64,000 nt of DNA. It comes from Algibacter sp. GTDB taxonomy: Bacteria > Bacteroidota > Bacteroidia > Flavobacteriales > Flavobacteriaceae. Made by a program: the position numbers and the translations under genes. Numbering within the stretch: position 1 is the stretch's first letter; each line of letters begins with the position of its first letter. The notes beneath the pieces were generated by a model that saw only the letters and a program-made list of their open reading frames with translations, was not told the origin of the DNA and did not search any database. This document shows positions 1 to 10,070 of the stretch, one piece after another. Location of the stretch: contig NZ_JAQWOO010000017.1 of the NCBI RefSeq assembly GCF_029245835.1, positions 1 to 64,000 on the forward strand, given 5' to 3'.

Positions 1-1
1 C

Positions 2-121
2 AGAAGCTTTGGGAACTTTCTTAGCAACCTGATTTCAGGGCTTATCGCATATAGCTTCTTGCCTAAAAAACCGTCTATTAAATTTCAAACTATAAATTCC
101 AATCAAGTTTGCCTGTTTTAA
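2..121 (+). pseudogene. C-terminal fragment of an IS transposase (possibly IS982-like), cut by the window edge
   Basis: A plus-strand reading frame is open from the left edge to a TAA at 119-121. It encodes 39 residues containing SNLISGLIAYSFLPKKPSIK. This resembles the tail of DDE transposases of the IS982 type (a '..NLISGLIAY....KKPS..' ending) as I remember the family. The rest of the gene lies outside the window, so I cannot tell an intact element from a relic. No clear terminal inverted repeat was recognised after the stop. Confidence 0.45.
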
Positions 122-267
122 TAATCGAACTCAGGTTATTATGTTTTTTTCTTACTCCATATTAATTGTTATGGGGCCTTTTTAAACTAAATCACTTGAA
201 TTAATTTAAAACTTAAATTTGCGGATGATATATAACTGGGACAAAACTAACGCTAACAGAATTGCCC

Positions 268-366
268 GCGTTAGGGATTGCAATGGATAGCCCACAGCTT
301 TGGCGCCTTAGCGCTGAAGCGAGGACTTGGAATGAAAAGCCCGACCCCTTTTGGGGAACGCCCTAA
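268..366 (+). repeat. Dispersed repeat, copy 1 (GCGTTAGGGAT ... AACGCCC)
   Basis: This segment starts GCGTTAGGGATTG and ends GACCCCTTTTGGGGAACGCC. It shares both ends and an internal GAGGACTTG with the copy at 25588-25672, and both ends with the inverted copy at 35491-35643. Inside, the motif AATGRAWAGCCC occurs twice as a direct repeat. It lies just downstream of the porin stop codon. The end contains a CCCC/GGGG self-complementary patch that could fold. It is non-coding as far as I can see. Confidence 0.7.
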
Positions 367-383
367 TAATAAAAACTAGTTTT

Positions 384-2420
384 CTATAAGAAGAAATTCC
401 ATACTACTCCGAAACGGATTGCTAAATCTCGATATGGGTATGTTGGTGCAGCATAGTAATTGTAGCCTGTAAAGGATGAATTGAAATGTTCGACTTTGAA
501 ATATATACGGGTTTGACGGATTTTTGCGTTTAAAAAATAGTCTAAGCGCGGAAAATCTCCAAATTCTCTATCGTTTTGAACATAGAATTCTGCCAATAAT
601 GGACTATAGGCATCCATGTAGTATTTGCTAAAGTAATTTAGGGTTACTCCGGTTTGCAAGAAAAGTGCTTTTTTAAACAAATGGCTTGAAAAGTAAAGGG
701 TGTTTCTGGTGTTGATTTTTGGAACGTTTAAGACATTGTTGTGGTCTTGAACGTTTTGATACATTATTGTGTTGTTGATTGCAAATTTACCAAATTTTAT
801 CTCGTTCTCGAACTTCGCTCTTAGATAGGTTATTGTTTTATCATTTTGGAACGGGCTTACTTGCAATGTGGCTTCGTCTTGCTTGAAATAGACATAATCG
901 TTTATTGTGGAATAATCTACTGTGATATTTGCTAGTTCTTTATACTTTAGTTTGAAACTAATTTGTTGGGTTTCAATATTATTAAAATTGTTTTGCCAAT
1001 TATAACTTATATAATCACTTTGATATAGCAATGTATTATAGTTTGGTGCCTTTGAACTATGATTTATGGATGCTGATGCTGAAATATCTTCGTTTATATT
1101 AAAAACTGTATTTACTTTAAAGTAATTACCTTCAAAATCTCCTGATATATTGACTCCTAATTCGCCATTTAGACTGAAGCCTTTATATTGCTTACTATAC
1201 TTACCGCCTACTGCGAAAACACTTCCTTTTAATCTGTTAACAATAGTGTTTCCATTAAGAACTACTAACTTATTGTACCCGTAATTATAATTGGTGTTGT
1301 TTAAATTTATCTGAATGTTCCCTAATACGTTATTATAAAAATCTAGTTGCAATTCGTTATAAAAATTCTCAACGGTTGTTTTATCAAATAAATTTTGATT
1401 ATTAAAAGCTTCTCCAAAGAAACTAGTGTTTACTGATGTTTGGTTATACTGGTAATATTTATCTTCAAAAGACATTACGTGCTTTAGATCAAGTCGGCTT
1501 TTTGAAATAGAATCATTTAATGTTTGAGGAAGATACTTCTCTACTACTTTATTAAAAATATTGTAACTCTGGTCTAGATAGAAACGTTTTCCTATTAATA
1601 TGTTATCTGCATTCTCAAAATTGACATCCAAAATAGGGCGTTCTAAAAACTCATCTTCTCCTGTTTCAAAATTCTCAACACTATCTTCTTGGAGTCCTCC
1701 GTTTTCTTCACCAAACAAATCTTGTGTTACAAAATGGGCACGGGCTTGATAACGCTTGTTTTTTGATGTATAATTTGATGTAAACCTGAAATTACCCGTA
1801 CTTGTTATCATGTGTTGATAATTACCTATAGATCGCATCCCTTTATAAGCTATAGAGAAGTTAAATTGTGGTGATGTATTTACCGTAAAAAAAGAATCGG
1901 CTAGTTGACCTTGTTCAAAAGCTGTTCTGTAAAACAATTCGGTAAGTGGTGTTGGAACGCGATAATAATTAATATCCTCGATTTCCATATAATTAAAATG
2001 TCTTGCTCTTGCACCAAATTGCGGCATTGAGTTAGTGTTTTGGAAATTATGAGTTAAACTATTATAGGTTTGCCCCAAATTTGAAAAAGGTATTAAACCA
2101 AAATTATCTTTTCGGAGATAATTGAATTTATAGTCTTTTCTTATTGTTAACGAGGTGTCAACAAATGTTGTATCTCTATCCTTTGAAATAATTAGGTAGT
2201 CTTGGATTTTAGCTTTTTTAACTTTGGAACTTTCTGCGTCTAGTTGATTTGACACACTTTTTTTCTGTTTTTGCCCAATATCACGAACGGCAATACTATC
2301 TTGAGTAAGACTGTCAAAAGTATCTGTTTCATTAATCCGTTGAACTTTTTCAGGAATAGTTTGCCCAAAAACAACTGATGAAATACTAATAAAGAATAAG
2401 ACGTAAACTAACTTTCGCAT
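384..2420 (-). CDS. Putative porin (PF14121-type outer-membrane beta-barrel)
   Basis: A 678-residue secreted protein. The signal peptide spans residues 1-19, with cleavage after VFG before Q. A short polar region follows, then a long run of alternating aromatic/polar beta-strand sequence rich in Tyr, Phe and Asn. It ends RFGVVWNFFL, an aromatic C-terminus expected for outer-membrane barrel insertion. Composition and length match the 'putative porin' family common in Flavobacteriia. What it transports is unknown. It is read alone; the neighbouring import operon on the same strand ends at 2580 and has its own terminator at 2517-2549. Family membership is from recognition of the sequence, not a search. 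Confidence 0.75.
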   Translation of the reverse strand: MRKLVYVLFFISISSVVFGQTIPEKVQRINETDTFDSLTQDSIAVRDIGQKQKKSVSNQLDAESSKVKKAKIQDYLIISKDRDTTFVDTSLTIRKDYKFNYLRKDNFGLIPFSNLGQTYNSLTHNFQNTNSMPQFGARARHFNYMEIEDINYYRVPTPLTELFYRTAFEQGQLADSFFTVNTSPQFNFSIAYKGMRSIGNYQHMITSTGNFRFTSNYTSKNKRYQARAHFVTQDLFGEENGGLQEDSVENFETGEDEFLERPILDVNFENADNILIGKRFYLDQSYNIFNKVVEKYLPQTLNDSISKSRLDLKHVMSFEDKYYQYNQTSVNTSFFGEAFNNQNLFDKTTVENFYNELQLDFYNNVLGNIQINLNNTNYNYGYNKLVVLNGNTIVNRLKGSVFAVGGKYSKQYKGFSLNGELGVNISGDFEGNYFKVNTVFNINEDISASASINHSSKAPNYNTLLYQSDYISYNWQNNFNNIETQQISFKLKYKELANITVDYSTINDYVYFKQDEATLQVSPFQNDKTITYLRAKFENEIKFGKFAINNTIMYQNVQDHNNVLNVPKINTRNTLYFSSHLFKKALFLQTGVTLNYFSKYYMDAYSPLLAEFYVQNDREFGDFPRLDYFLNAKIRQTRIYFKVEHFNSSFTGYNYYAAPTYPYRDLAIRFGVVWNFFL

Positions 2421-2516
2421 AAAATTTTAAAACGTTGCAAATGTAAATACAATATATGATAACGAAGTAAAATGGAAAAATTATTTATCGTTGAATAACT
2501 TTTTAATTTATTCTAT

Positions 2517-2549
2517 AAAAAAACCCAGAGGATAAAATAAACCTCTGGG
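2517..2549 (-). terminator. Rho-independent terminator of the SusC-SusD operon
   Basis: CCCAGAGG at 2524-2531 pairs perfectly with CCTCTGGG at 2542-2549. Read on the minus strand the hairpin is followed by seven T residues. It lies about 30 nt past the stop of the DUF4302 gene and separates this operon from the porin. Confidence 0.8.
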
Positions 2550-2579
2550 CTAAATTATTTTTATTTAATTACCGTTTTT

Positions 2580-3989
2580 TTAGCCGAAGAACAAGCCATA
2601 AACTCTAATTGATGGTTCATTTAGGCTTCTAAAAGTTCCTGACAGATTAGGGAATGAATTTGAATCACTAGAAAAAGTTCCTTGTCTGGTAAACTCTAAA
2701 CCACTAGAATTTCCTAGAAAATTTATTAGAGGCAATACAGCAGGCTCCAAGAATGTAAAATTTGATGGTCCTAAATAAGTTAAGAATAATGTGCTGTCTG
2801 TTATAACTCCTCTCTCAAAACAATAAAACACATTGGCATTTCCAGCGGCTGATGCAAGTTGTAACACTAAAAATGTACCGCAATTATCACTTTCAAAATC
2901 TATTATTAATTGGTAGCCTGATACTGTCCATTGAGGACCTATGATTCCCTGAACGGCAAGCTGAACCTGGTCCATTAGCAAATCATGGTTACCACTAGTA
3001 AGCGGGTTAGCTCCTAAACTTCTTCTATACAAAAACCCATTTGGTCCCAACTCCTCTAATTCAATAATATCATTAGGGTTTAAAAAGGCTGGTGCAGAGT
3101 CAAATAAAATAGTTACTGTACTACCATTAACAGTAGATATGAAGCTATTTGACGGTTCATCATATATAAAATCCACAAAAGCTTCTTCTTCAAATTCGAG
3201 AGCTGGACTGATAGTTATCCCTTCTTCTGTGTAGGCAATACCAAAACTTAGCTCATTAATTTCAGTCTCAGAAAATCCGATTGATGTTGAAAAACGTGTA
3301 GCCTGATCATAGTTAAACTCATACCTTTCAGTATTTGTAGAATTGCTAATCTGCAAAACATGATTTATTGGTGTTGCAAGGCCTAAAGGCACAGAAATAT
3401 TTGCAATTTGGCTTCTAATTTTAGTAACGGCAGCAATACTTTCCGTATCAAAATCTGTAAAATTGGTTGGATATAGCACCATCAAACCTGTCTCGCTATT
3501 TCTAATATCCCTAAAGGCAATAACGCCATTGTCATTACTAAAATATTGAAAAACGGAAGTTCCAAAAAAGCCAAGACCAGTTGGAAAGCCATTGATAACC
3601 TCAGTAACAGCTGTAGGATCTGTTCCCTTTGTAATATGGTTTCTTGTAGTAAACACAAGCTCTGTAGTTGTACCAAGTCTTACCTCATAACTTGAATTCT
3701 GAAGGGCAATATCATCATTAAAATCTGAGGTTTGCCTTACGGTGCCATCTGCATTAAATTGCATAAAAGTAGTGAACCCACCTCTTTCGTCATTCTTTGT
3801 AAAATACACGGCTTTGTAACCGTTGGTTTGAGATACTAGTAATTGTCTCAATTCATTGATTCCATCATCTACTCTTTCAGAAGGTGTTTGATCAAAAACA
3901 CTCTGGTTATCATCATCACTGCATGAAGATAACACGAAAAAGGATAAAAATAAAAGTTTAAAAAAACTATTTTTTATTATAAATTTCAT
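2580..3989 (-). CDS. DUF4302-family lipoprotein, last gene of the SusC/SusD operon
   Basis: A 469-residue lipoprotein with a hydrophobic leader and lipobox LSSC (Cys23), followed by SDDDN, which suits surface-exposed Bacteroidota lipoproteins. The start of the mature part (ELRQLLVSQTNGYKAVYF, then a FTTFMQFNADGTV stretch) is characteristic of DUF4302 proteins. These are typically encoded beside SusC/SusD and an HExxH lipoprotein, as here. The mature region is predicted largely beta. The role is unknown; a surface accessory lipoprotein of the import complex is inferred from context only. It lies 20 bp after the metallohydrolase gene and is the promoter-distal gene of the operon. Confidence 0.8.
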   Translation of the reverse strand: MKFIIKNSFFKLLFLSFFVLSSCSDDDNQSVFDQTPSERVDDGINELRQLLVSQTNGYKAVYFTKNDERGGFTTFMQFNADGTVRQTSDFNDDIALQNSSYEVRLGTTTELVFTTRNHITKGTDPTAVTEVINGFPTGLGFFGTSVFQYFSNDNGVIAFRDIRNSETGLMVLYPTNFTDFDTESIAAVTKIRSQIANISVPLGLATPINHVLQISNSTNTERYEFNYDQATRFSTSIGFSETEINELSFGIAYTEEGITISPALEFEEEAFVDFIYDEPSNSFISTVNGSTVTILFDSAPAFLNPNDIIELEELGPNGFLYRRSLGANPLTSGNHDLLMDQVQLAVQGIIGPQWTVSGYQLIIDFESDNCGTFLVLQLASAAGNANVFYCFERGVITDSTLFLTYLGPSNFTFLEPAVLPLINFLGNSSGLEFTRQGTFSSDSNSFPNLSGTFRSLNEPSIRVYGLFFG

Positions 3990-4009
3990 ATTTATTTTTT
4001 AGTCATTAA

Positions 4010-4909
4010 CTATATTTCTAATAAAGCTTGGTAAGTTAGTTCTCGTAATTCATAAAAATTTATATTAAATTTTTCTTGATAATACTCAACTATTAATTGT
4101 TCTTTTTGTCTTATGCTAGCTCTGGCTAGTGGGCTTGCAATACCATCAACCAATGCATCCCATTTAGTAGCGGATCGTATTAGCATGTAAGCTATCATTT
4201 CAACAAAATCTTCCCTAGGTTGACTTGATGCATATGCTGATATATAACCAAGCTCCCTAGCCTCTTCATTACTTCTGTCTGCCCATGATGACGTGTAATC
4301 CGCAGGATTAATAATATCAAAAGCCGGATCATAAGGCTCAATTTGATTTAGAATATGAGCATACTCATGATGAATAGTTTGTAATGGTCCAGTTACAGCA
4401 AATTGAACATCAAAATCGTTCGGTATATCTTCTTCATAAACTACAGTCCCAAAATCTAAAAGATCTATGTTAAATAAGGTTATTCTTGCTCCCTGCTCAG
4501 CTATACCTAATGTTATTGTGTTTCCTCCTGGATTAAAATTAAAGCCTCCTGAAAATATAAACTCTCTAGGCGCTATAGTTCTAATAAAGTTATCGCCTCC
4601 TAGTTGGTTATATGGTTCTATCCATACAGTTTGCAATATTTCAGCAAGCGGTCTAACGTTTCTTTCAAAAGGTGGATGAAGAAATCTATCCACTTCTGTA
4701 TCATTTATGTCCCATTTATACTGTACGTCAATGTTGTAAGGGCTTACAAAACTTTGTCTTAACCATATATCTAGTTCGTTTAATATTGGCGTAGAAGTAT
4801 CAATCTGAGATTCTTTTAAGCTAGGTTCACTTTCACAAGCTGTAAACAAATAACTGGTTGCAACTAACAAAAATATAATACCTGATAATTTGTAATATGT
4901 ATTTTTCAT
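4010..4909 (-). CDS. Substrate import-associated zinc metallohydrolase lipoprotein (TIGR04549-like)
   Basis: A 299-residue lipoprotein with lipobox FTAC (Cys25). The motif HHEYAHILNQ, around residues 178-187, supplies the HExxH zinc-binding/catalytic signature. Downstream, NEEARELGYISAYASS and EDFVEMIAYML hold acidic residues suitable as a third metal ligand. The family is defined by its association with SusC and SusD, and this gene sits directly between SusD and DUF4302 genes (22 and 20 bp gaps). A peptidase-like hydrolase acting on the outer-membrane import substrate is inferred; the substrate is not known. Confidence 0.82.
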   Translation of the reverse strand: MKNTYYKLSGIIFLLVATSYLFTACESEPSLKESQIDTSTPILNELDIWLRQSFVSPYNIDVQYKWDINDTEVDRFLHPPFERNVRPLAEILQTVWIEPYNQLGGDNFIRTIAPREFIFSGGFNFNPGGNTITLGIAEQGARITLFNIDLLDFGTVVYEEDIPNDFDVQFAVTGPLQTIHHEYAHILNQIEPYDPAFDIINPADYTSSWADRSNEEARELGYISAYASSQPREDFVEMIAYMLIRSATKWDALVDGIASPLARASIRQKEQLIVEYYQEKFNINFYELRELTYQALLEI

Positions 4910-4931
4910 AGATTAAATTTTATAAATATAA

Positions 4932-6443
4932 TTATCTTGGGTTTTCTTCAATATTAAAGGCTTGAGCGTCTGACGGAATTTGTACTGCTCTTCTGTTATC
5001 ATCTTTTGGCAATGTTAATACATCTATGGTATTCCCATTAACATTAGTAATTCTATGCAAAACTTCTATATTATGTCTTTTTACATCAAACCATCGTAAT
5101 CCTTCATTGTAAAATATAGATTTCCTCATTGTTAAAATTAAATTGATATAAGGAAGACTATTAGATGGAATTGTATAAAATGGTGTATACTCATTATCAT
5201 CGGTGAACACAAAATTACCGCTTGGATCCTCAATATCAGCTGCCGTTAAAATATTAGCTCCTGAATACCCTGAAGTTTTTGTTGAAAACATAAGATTTAT
5301 ATCTGAAACAGCGTTATCGTACTGTTGAAGCATGACATAAGCCTCTGCTCTATTTAGTAAAACTTCATCAGTCGTTAAAATCATATAAGTCACAAATGGT
5401 AAACCAATACCTGCTGCTTGATTGGTAAATCTAAAATATTCATTATATTTTATTAAAGTTAAACCTACATCACCACCATAGGTAAAAATAGAATAGGCCC
5501 ATGGCAATCCCAAAGGACTGGTTCCTAATATATCTTGCTGTAAACTTCTAGTTAACTGATATCTTGCTAATCCGGAGAAAGACCCTCTTGCATAAACTGA
5601 ACTGCCTGCAACTAATAATAAGTTAGACGGATCTACAGGTGCTGAATATTGAAATTGAATTGAACCCCCAGGCAATTGGTCATACAAACCATTAATATCT
5701 CTTAATACTGAAGCTTCTGCACCACCAAGAGCCACATTGCTATGATCTATTACTTTTTGCCATTTACCAAAATGTAAATAAAACCGAGATGCAAATGCAT
5801 TAGCCGCTGCCTCTGTAAAATGAAATGCAGGAACATCATACTCATTTTCAATTAGAGGTAAGCCTTCCTCTAGATCTTGCTCTATTTGATTGTAAACTTC
5901 TGCAACAGTCCCTCTATCGTATTCTTTTATCAGAACCGTTTCTGGCTCCGTAACATATGGAATACCCAGATCTATATTTGCCGTATCAGGATTGTATCGT
6001 TTAGAAAAAATGCTTACTAACATAAAGTGTGCATATGCTCGACATAAAAGTGCTTCTCCTTTTTGAGCATTGAATTCTTCTCCACCTCCAAATTCTTCAA
6101 TAGATGCCAATGCTTGGTTCGCATGTGCAATGGCAGCATAGGTATTGTTCCAATAGTTTGTAGGAGTATCTTCATCATCATCGTTCAAATCTCTCCAAAA
6201 GTACATTTCTTCGTTTATTCTATTATCTGATCGAGCTGCTGGACCTTTATCGTCAGCATTATCAGACATAGGCTCTAAAAAAGAAACATAACCGGCTTCC
6301 GGATAAGCTGCAACTAGTAATTCAGAAATTTTTTCAGGTGAATCTATTTGAGTTCTATTATCTGGTATTTCAGAAAGTACCTCATCACAACTAAAAATTA
6401 AAACAAGAAGTAATGATGGTATAAATTTTATATATTTTTTCAT
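4932..6443 (-). CDS. RagB/SusD family nutrient-uptake outer-membrane lipoprotein
   Basis: The start is placed at the ATG at 6443 (MKKYIKF), giving a proper lipoprotein leader with lipobox IFSC (Cys19). A longer frame to 6467 lacks this logic and overlaps the SusC stop further. Typical SusD features are the N-terminal helical repeats with NNTYAAIAHANQAL and KGEALLCRAYAHFMLV, and the C-terminal TMRKSIFYNEGLRWFDVKRH motif. SusD proteins cap the SusC channel and bind the substrate at the surface. The stop is followed after 22 bp by the HExxH lipoprotein. The 503-residue length is normal for the family. Confidence 0.92.
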   Translation of the reverse strand: MKKYIKFIPSLLLVLIFSCDEVLSEIPDNRTQIDSPEKISELLVAAYPEAGYVSFLEPMSDNADDKGPAARSDNRINEEMYFWRDLNDDDEDTPTNYWNNTYAAIAHANQALASIEEFGGGEEFNAQKGEALLCRAYAHFMLVSIFSKRYNPDTANIDLGIPYVTEPETVLIKEYDRGTVAEVYNQIEQDLEEGLPLIENEYDVPAFHFTEAAANAFASRFYLHFGKWQKVIDHSNVALGGAEASVLRDINGLYDQLPGGSIQFQYSAPVDPSNLLLVAGSSVYARGSFSGLARYQLTRSLQQDILGTSPLGLPWAYSIFTYGGDVGLTLIKYNEYFRFTNQAAGIGLPFVTYMILTTDEVLLNRAEAYVMLQQYDNAVSDINLMFSTKTSGYSGANILTAADIEDPSGNFVFTDDNEYTPFYTIPSNSLPYINLILTMRKSIFYNEGLRWFDVKRHNIEVLHRITNVNGNTIDVLTLPKDDNRRAVQIPSDAQAFNIEENPR

Positions 6444-6453
6444 TTTTTTTTTT

Positions 6454-9400
6454 TTAAAAACCAACATTAAGTGTAAAAGTATAAGACCGTGTAATAGGAG
6501 AGGCTACACCACCGCTATTAAAAAACTCAGGGTCTTGACCTCCTAATTTATCATCAGAGTATAATAAAAATAAATTTGTCCCCTGTAAATTTAGACGTAA
6601 CGAGGATAAACCTAAATTTTTAACCGTATTTCCGTCAAAAGTATATCCTAAAGTTATATTTTTCATTCTTACAAAATCACCATCAGCTACTCTTGCTGTT
6701 GAGTAGTTGTAGGCATTATAAGCTCTAGTAATACTGGTATTACCAACAGATTGTATCAAAGATTGAGAAGCAATGGCAGGTATATTTGTAATGTTCTCAT
6801 CACCCGGCCGTTGCCAACGGTCTACAAACTCTCTAGGAAATACGCTTAAATCATTATATGTAGATGAGTAAGAAGGATCTAGGCGAATCTTATTTCCACC
6901 GGAGAATGACATAAAAAAGCTAAAATTCCAGTTTTTATATTTAAAATTATTTGCGAGCCCCCCAGTTAATGTTGGTAAAGAAGGCCCTTCATAAACTAAA
7001 TAATCCAATATATCTTCGGTAGCTTGAAAATCTATTCCAGAAATTGGATCAATAGCCTCCCCAAATTCATCCTGACCTAAATCAAAAGTTGGAACACCAA
7101 ATTCATTTAAACCATCAAATTTAAAAGAATATAAAGCATTACGTTCAGTACCTATGGCATTTCCGGTACCGTTAACTAAGGCAAAAGCATTAGGTCTTTG
7201 TTCTAAATCTGTTATTTCTTGATTGATGAATGAGATATTAAACCCAGAACGCCATTGAAAATTATCAGTACTCACATTTACTGAATTTATTTGAAACTCA
7301 ATACCTTCAGTTGTCATTTCTGCATTATTTCCCAATTTAGTAAATTGTCCACCAATACCAGAAGTTCTCACTACATCTAATAAATCTTTACCTCTTCGAG
7401 AGTACACATCAATAACAGTTTGTAAACGCTCGTTAAAGAAACCAACTTCTAAACCTAAATTTAGCTCACGTGTTTGTTCATATGTAAGTTCAGAGTTTTG
7501 TAAATCTTCAATATCAATAAAGTTTTCTCTATCTTCTAAACTAAACCTGTCTGTTATTGAGTTTAAAAACACTGCCCTATTATTACTAGCAGCATCGTTT
7601 AATAAACCTGTTACACCGTAACTTGGTCTGAATACTAAACTTGATATGACATTAGAATTCTCAAGAAACTTTTCTTGATGCGCGTTCCAACGGGCACCAA
7701 CAGAATAGGTTGGCAACCATCTTGAGCTTGAAGATTCTCCAGCTCTATTAGAGCCCTCGTAATTACCCGTAAGACTTAATACATATTTTTGATTAAAATC
7801 ATAATTAACTTGCATAGCTAATGACACTTCTCGAGAACGTGTATCCTGAGAAAAAAAGTAGTCATCACCTTCCAAAATTGCCTTTCTTAGTATATCTGGG
7901 TCTGTGAATATGGCTCCACCTCTATCAAATTGATAACCATATCCGGTGTTTGAGGACGACGTTCTATCTGCATGTCTGTATTCTTGATTAAAATAGACAT
8001 TAAGATTATGAACATCATTAAAAGTTTTGTCATACTGGAATGAATTCCTAAAAGTAAATGCTGTAAGTGTATTTTTATTTTCTGTTAGTATCCCCCCTAC
8101 TGGAAGTACCACCCGAGCTAAGGCTATGGGATCATCCGGGTCATTAAATAAAAACGTGTTTGCATCTCTTACTATTTGGTTTTCAGCAGCTCTATAAGCA
8201 GACACCCTATTGGAATTAGCTCTTGCAGCATTTTCACCTAAATTTTGTACATATCTTGCAGAACCTAAAAAATTATATTTAAGGTTATCATTTATTTTAT
8301 ATTCTAACTGACCTTGAAATTTAATATCTGTTCTATTAATTTCCAAAGTATTAGTCGCTATTTCGTTAAGTATATTGATAGGTGCCCAATTAGCTCTATA
8401 ATACTCTAAATCCCCATTCTGGTCTCTCGGTCTAAGTGCTCTACTAGTAGTTAACGAATAATTAAAAGGATTTATATCAAACTCTCTATTAAATGCTCCA
8501 AAAAAAGTATCATTTTGTCTTGCTAAAGTTCCTGGCGCATTTTGATTTACAATATTTGCACTTCCTAGTAATGTAAAGATTAATTTATCTTCATTAAAAT
8601 GGAAAGAATTTCTGAAATTTGCTGTGATACGCCTTACCCTATCAGCAATAGACCAACCACCATCGGTAAAAAAACCTATGGAAGCATATGTTCTAGAAGA
8701 TTCAGAGCCACTAGAAAAACTAATATTATGGTTTTGAGTTGGTGTCATATTATACAACTCTTTGAACCAATCTGTATTTGCTAGTTCATATTGTTGCAAA
8801 AATGACGCTCGTGCTTCTGGGGTATTAGGAATTCCAAAAGCCCCATTAGTTTCGTCAAAAACATTAATGGCATTTGCTCTGATGTTGTAAACACCTCCAT
8901 TTCGTCCAGACAAAACGTCTGGATATTGCAAAAACCCTTTAGATTCTAACTCTCTATAAACAGAGATAGTTTCTTGAGAATTTAACAAATTATACTGCGC
9001 GTATCTAGGTCTATCGCGCATTAAAAAATCACCATTGTAACTAAAGGTTGGAGCTTGATTTTTTCTACCGCCCTTTGTAGTTATAACAATAACTCCATTT
9101 TGAGCTCTAGCGCCATATAAAGAGGTGGCAGAAGCATCTTTTAAAATCTCAAAACTTTCAATATCATTGGCGTTTAAACCAGCAATGGCAGAACTTAACA
9201 ACGTATTCGGGTCACCAGACACCAAATCAGCAAATGATACATTTACAATTTGTTCTTGAATAACACCATCTACAATCCAAATGGGATCAGCATTACCAAG
9301 TATGGATGCAGACCCTCTTATTGTAATTCTAGGTGCTGCACCAAATGTTCCTGTTACATTTTGAACACTAACTCCAGCTGCACGACCTTCTAGTGATTGT

Positions 9401-9816
9401 GTAATATCAGGCAATCCAGCGAGCTCAATATCTTTGGCTTTTACCGATTGTGCTGCTCCAGTAAAGAGCTCCCTTTTCACGTTTTGATACCCTGTTATTA
9501 CTACAGCATCTAAATTTTCGAGATCTTCATTTAAGGTTAAATTTAAAACGTTACTACTACCTAAAGTAACAAATTTAGTTTCCATACCAATAAAACTAAA
9601 TTTTAGAATCTCACCTGATTTGGCATTGATAGAAAAATTACCATCAAAATCTGTGACAACACCTCTGCTAGTACCGTCTACAATAATAGTTACACCATTA
9701 AGAGGAATTCCTGCGGCGTCTAAAACTGTACCCGTAATTTTGTTTTCTTGAGCATTAGAAAATTGAATTGAAAACACCATTAAAAGTGTAATCAACCCGA
9801 TCAATTTTAATTTCAT
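6454..9816 (-). CDS. SusC/RagA family TonB-linked outer-membrane transporter
   Basis: A 1120-residue protein with signal peptide 1-22 (SNA/Q). The order of domains is a carboxypeptidase-regulatory-like beta-sandwich (about 25-110, ITGTVLDAAGIPLNGVTI...), a plug domain (about 115-250) with LEGRAAGVSV and DASATSLYGARAQNGVIVIT, then a 22-strand-type barrel. The C-terminus is SYTFTLNVGF. It imports a substrate delivered by SusD, energised by TonB. First gene of a four-gene operon; its stop lies 11 bp inside the longest possible susD frame but just after the chosen susD start. No regulator (ECF sigma/anti-sigma or hybrid sensor) lies next to it. Confidence 0.95.
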   Translation of the reverse strand: MKLKLIGLITLLMVFSIQFSNAQENKITGTVLDAAGIPLNGVTIIVDGTSRGVVTDFDGNFSINAKSGEILKFSFIGMETKFVTLGSSNVLNLTLNEDLENLDAVVITGYQNVKRELFTGAAQSVKAKDIELAGLPDITQSLEGRAAGVSVQNVTGTFGAAPRITIRGSASILGNADPIWIVDGVIQEQIVNVSFADLVSGDPNTLLSSAIAGLNANDIESFEILKDASATSLYGARAQNGVIVITTKGGRKNQAPTFSYNGDFLMRDRPRYAQYNLLNSQETISVYRELESKGFLQYPDVLSGRNGGVYNIRANAINVFDETNGAFGIPNTPEARASFLQQYELANTDWFKELYNMTPTQNHNISFSSGSESSRTYASIGFFTDGGWSIADRVRRITANFRNSFHFNEDKLIFTLLGSANIVNQNAPGTLARQNDTFFGAFNREFDINPFNYSLTTSRALRPRDQNGDLEYYRANWAPINILNEIATNTLEINRTDIKFQGQLEYKINDNLKYNFLGSARYVQNLGENAARANSNRVSAYRAAENQIVRDANTFLFNDPDDPIALARVVLPVGGILTENKNTLTAFTFRNSFQYDKTFNDVHNLNVYFNQEYRHADRTSSSNTGYGYQFDRGGAIFTDPDILRKAILEGDDYFFSQDTRSREVSLAMQVNYDFNQKYVLSLTGNYEGSNRAGESSSSRWLPTYSVGARWNAHQEKFLENSNVISSLVFRPSYGVTGLLNDAASNNRAVFLNSITDRFSLEDRENFIDIEDLQNSELTYEQTRELNLGLEVGFFNERLQTVIDVYSRRGKDLLDVVRTSGIGGQFTKLGNNAEMTTEGIEFQINSVNVSTDNFQWRSGFNISFINQEITDLEQRPNAFALVNGTGNAIGTERNALYSFKFDGLNEFGVPTFDLGQDEFGEAIDPISGIDFQATEDILDYLVYEGPSLPTLTGGLANNFKYKNWNFSFFMSFSGGNKIRLDPSYSSTYNDLSVFPREFVDRWQRPGDENITNIPAIASQSLIQSVGNTSITRAYNAYNYSTARVADGDFVRMKNITLGYTFDGNTVKNLGLSSLRLNLQGTNLFLLYSDDKLGGQDPEFFNSGGVASPITRSYTFTLNVGF

Positions 9817-10070
9817 ACAATAATTATTTGAATTAGTCAGTTACGAATTTCTAAATATTATCTTAAATAACCAAAGAAAAAGCAATAAAAAATATTTAAC
9901 AGAAATAAGCTTTCAATAAAAAAAATTCGACATGAATGTTAAAAATTTAAATAAAAACCATAAATCAGATAAAAAACATAACATTTTTTGCATTATCATT
10001 AATAAACTTATAGAAAAAGCTATGTATGCATAATAAATTAGATTTGAGTAATTATTGATATTTTAGCACC
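9817..10070. other. Divergent intergenic region between susC and rnhB
   Basis: Very AT-rich, 254 bp. It must hold the promoters of both susC and rnhB, but no clear TTTG/TAnnTTTG pair or operator stands out. No short frame worth calling. Confidence 0.4.

Noticed and set aside
3482-3676. Minus-strand frame inside the DUF4302 gene, and many similar frames inside large genes
   Set aside because: They lie in other frames of well-supported genes and show no family features.
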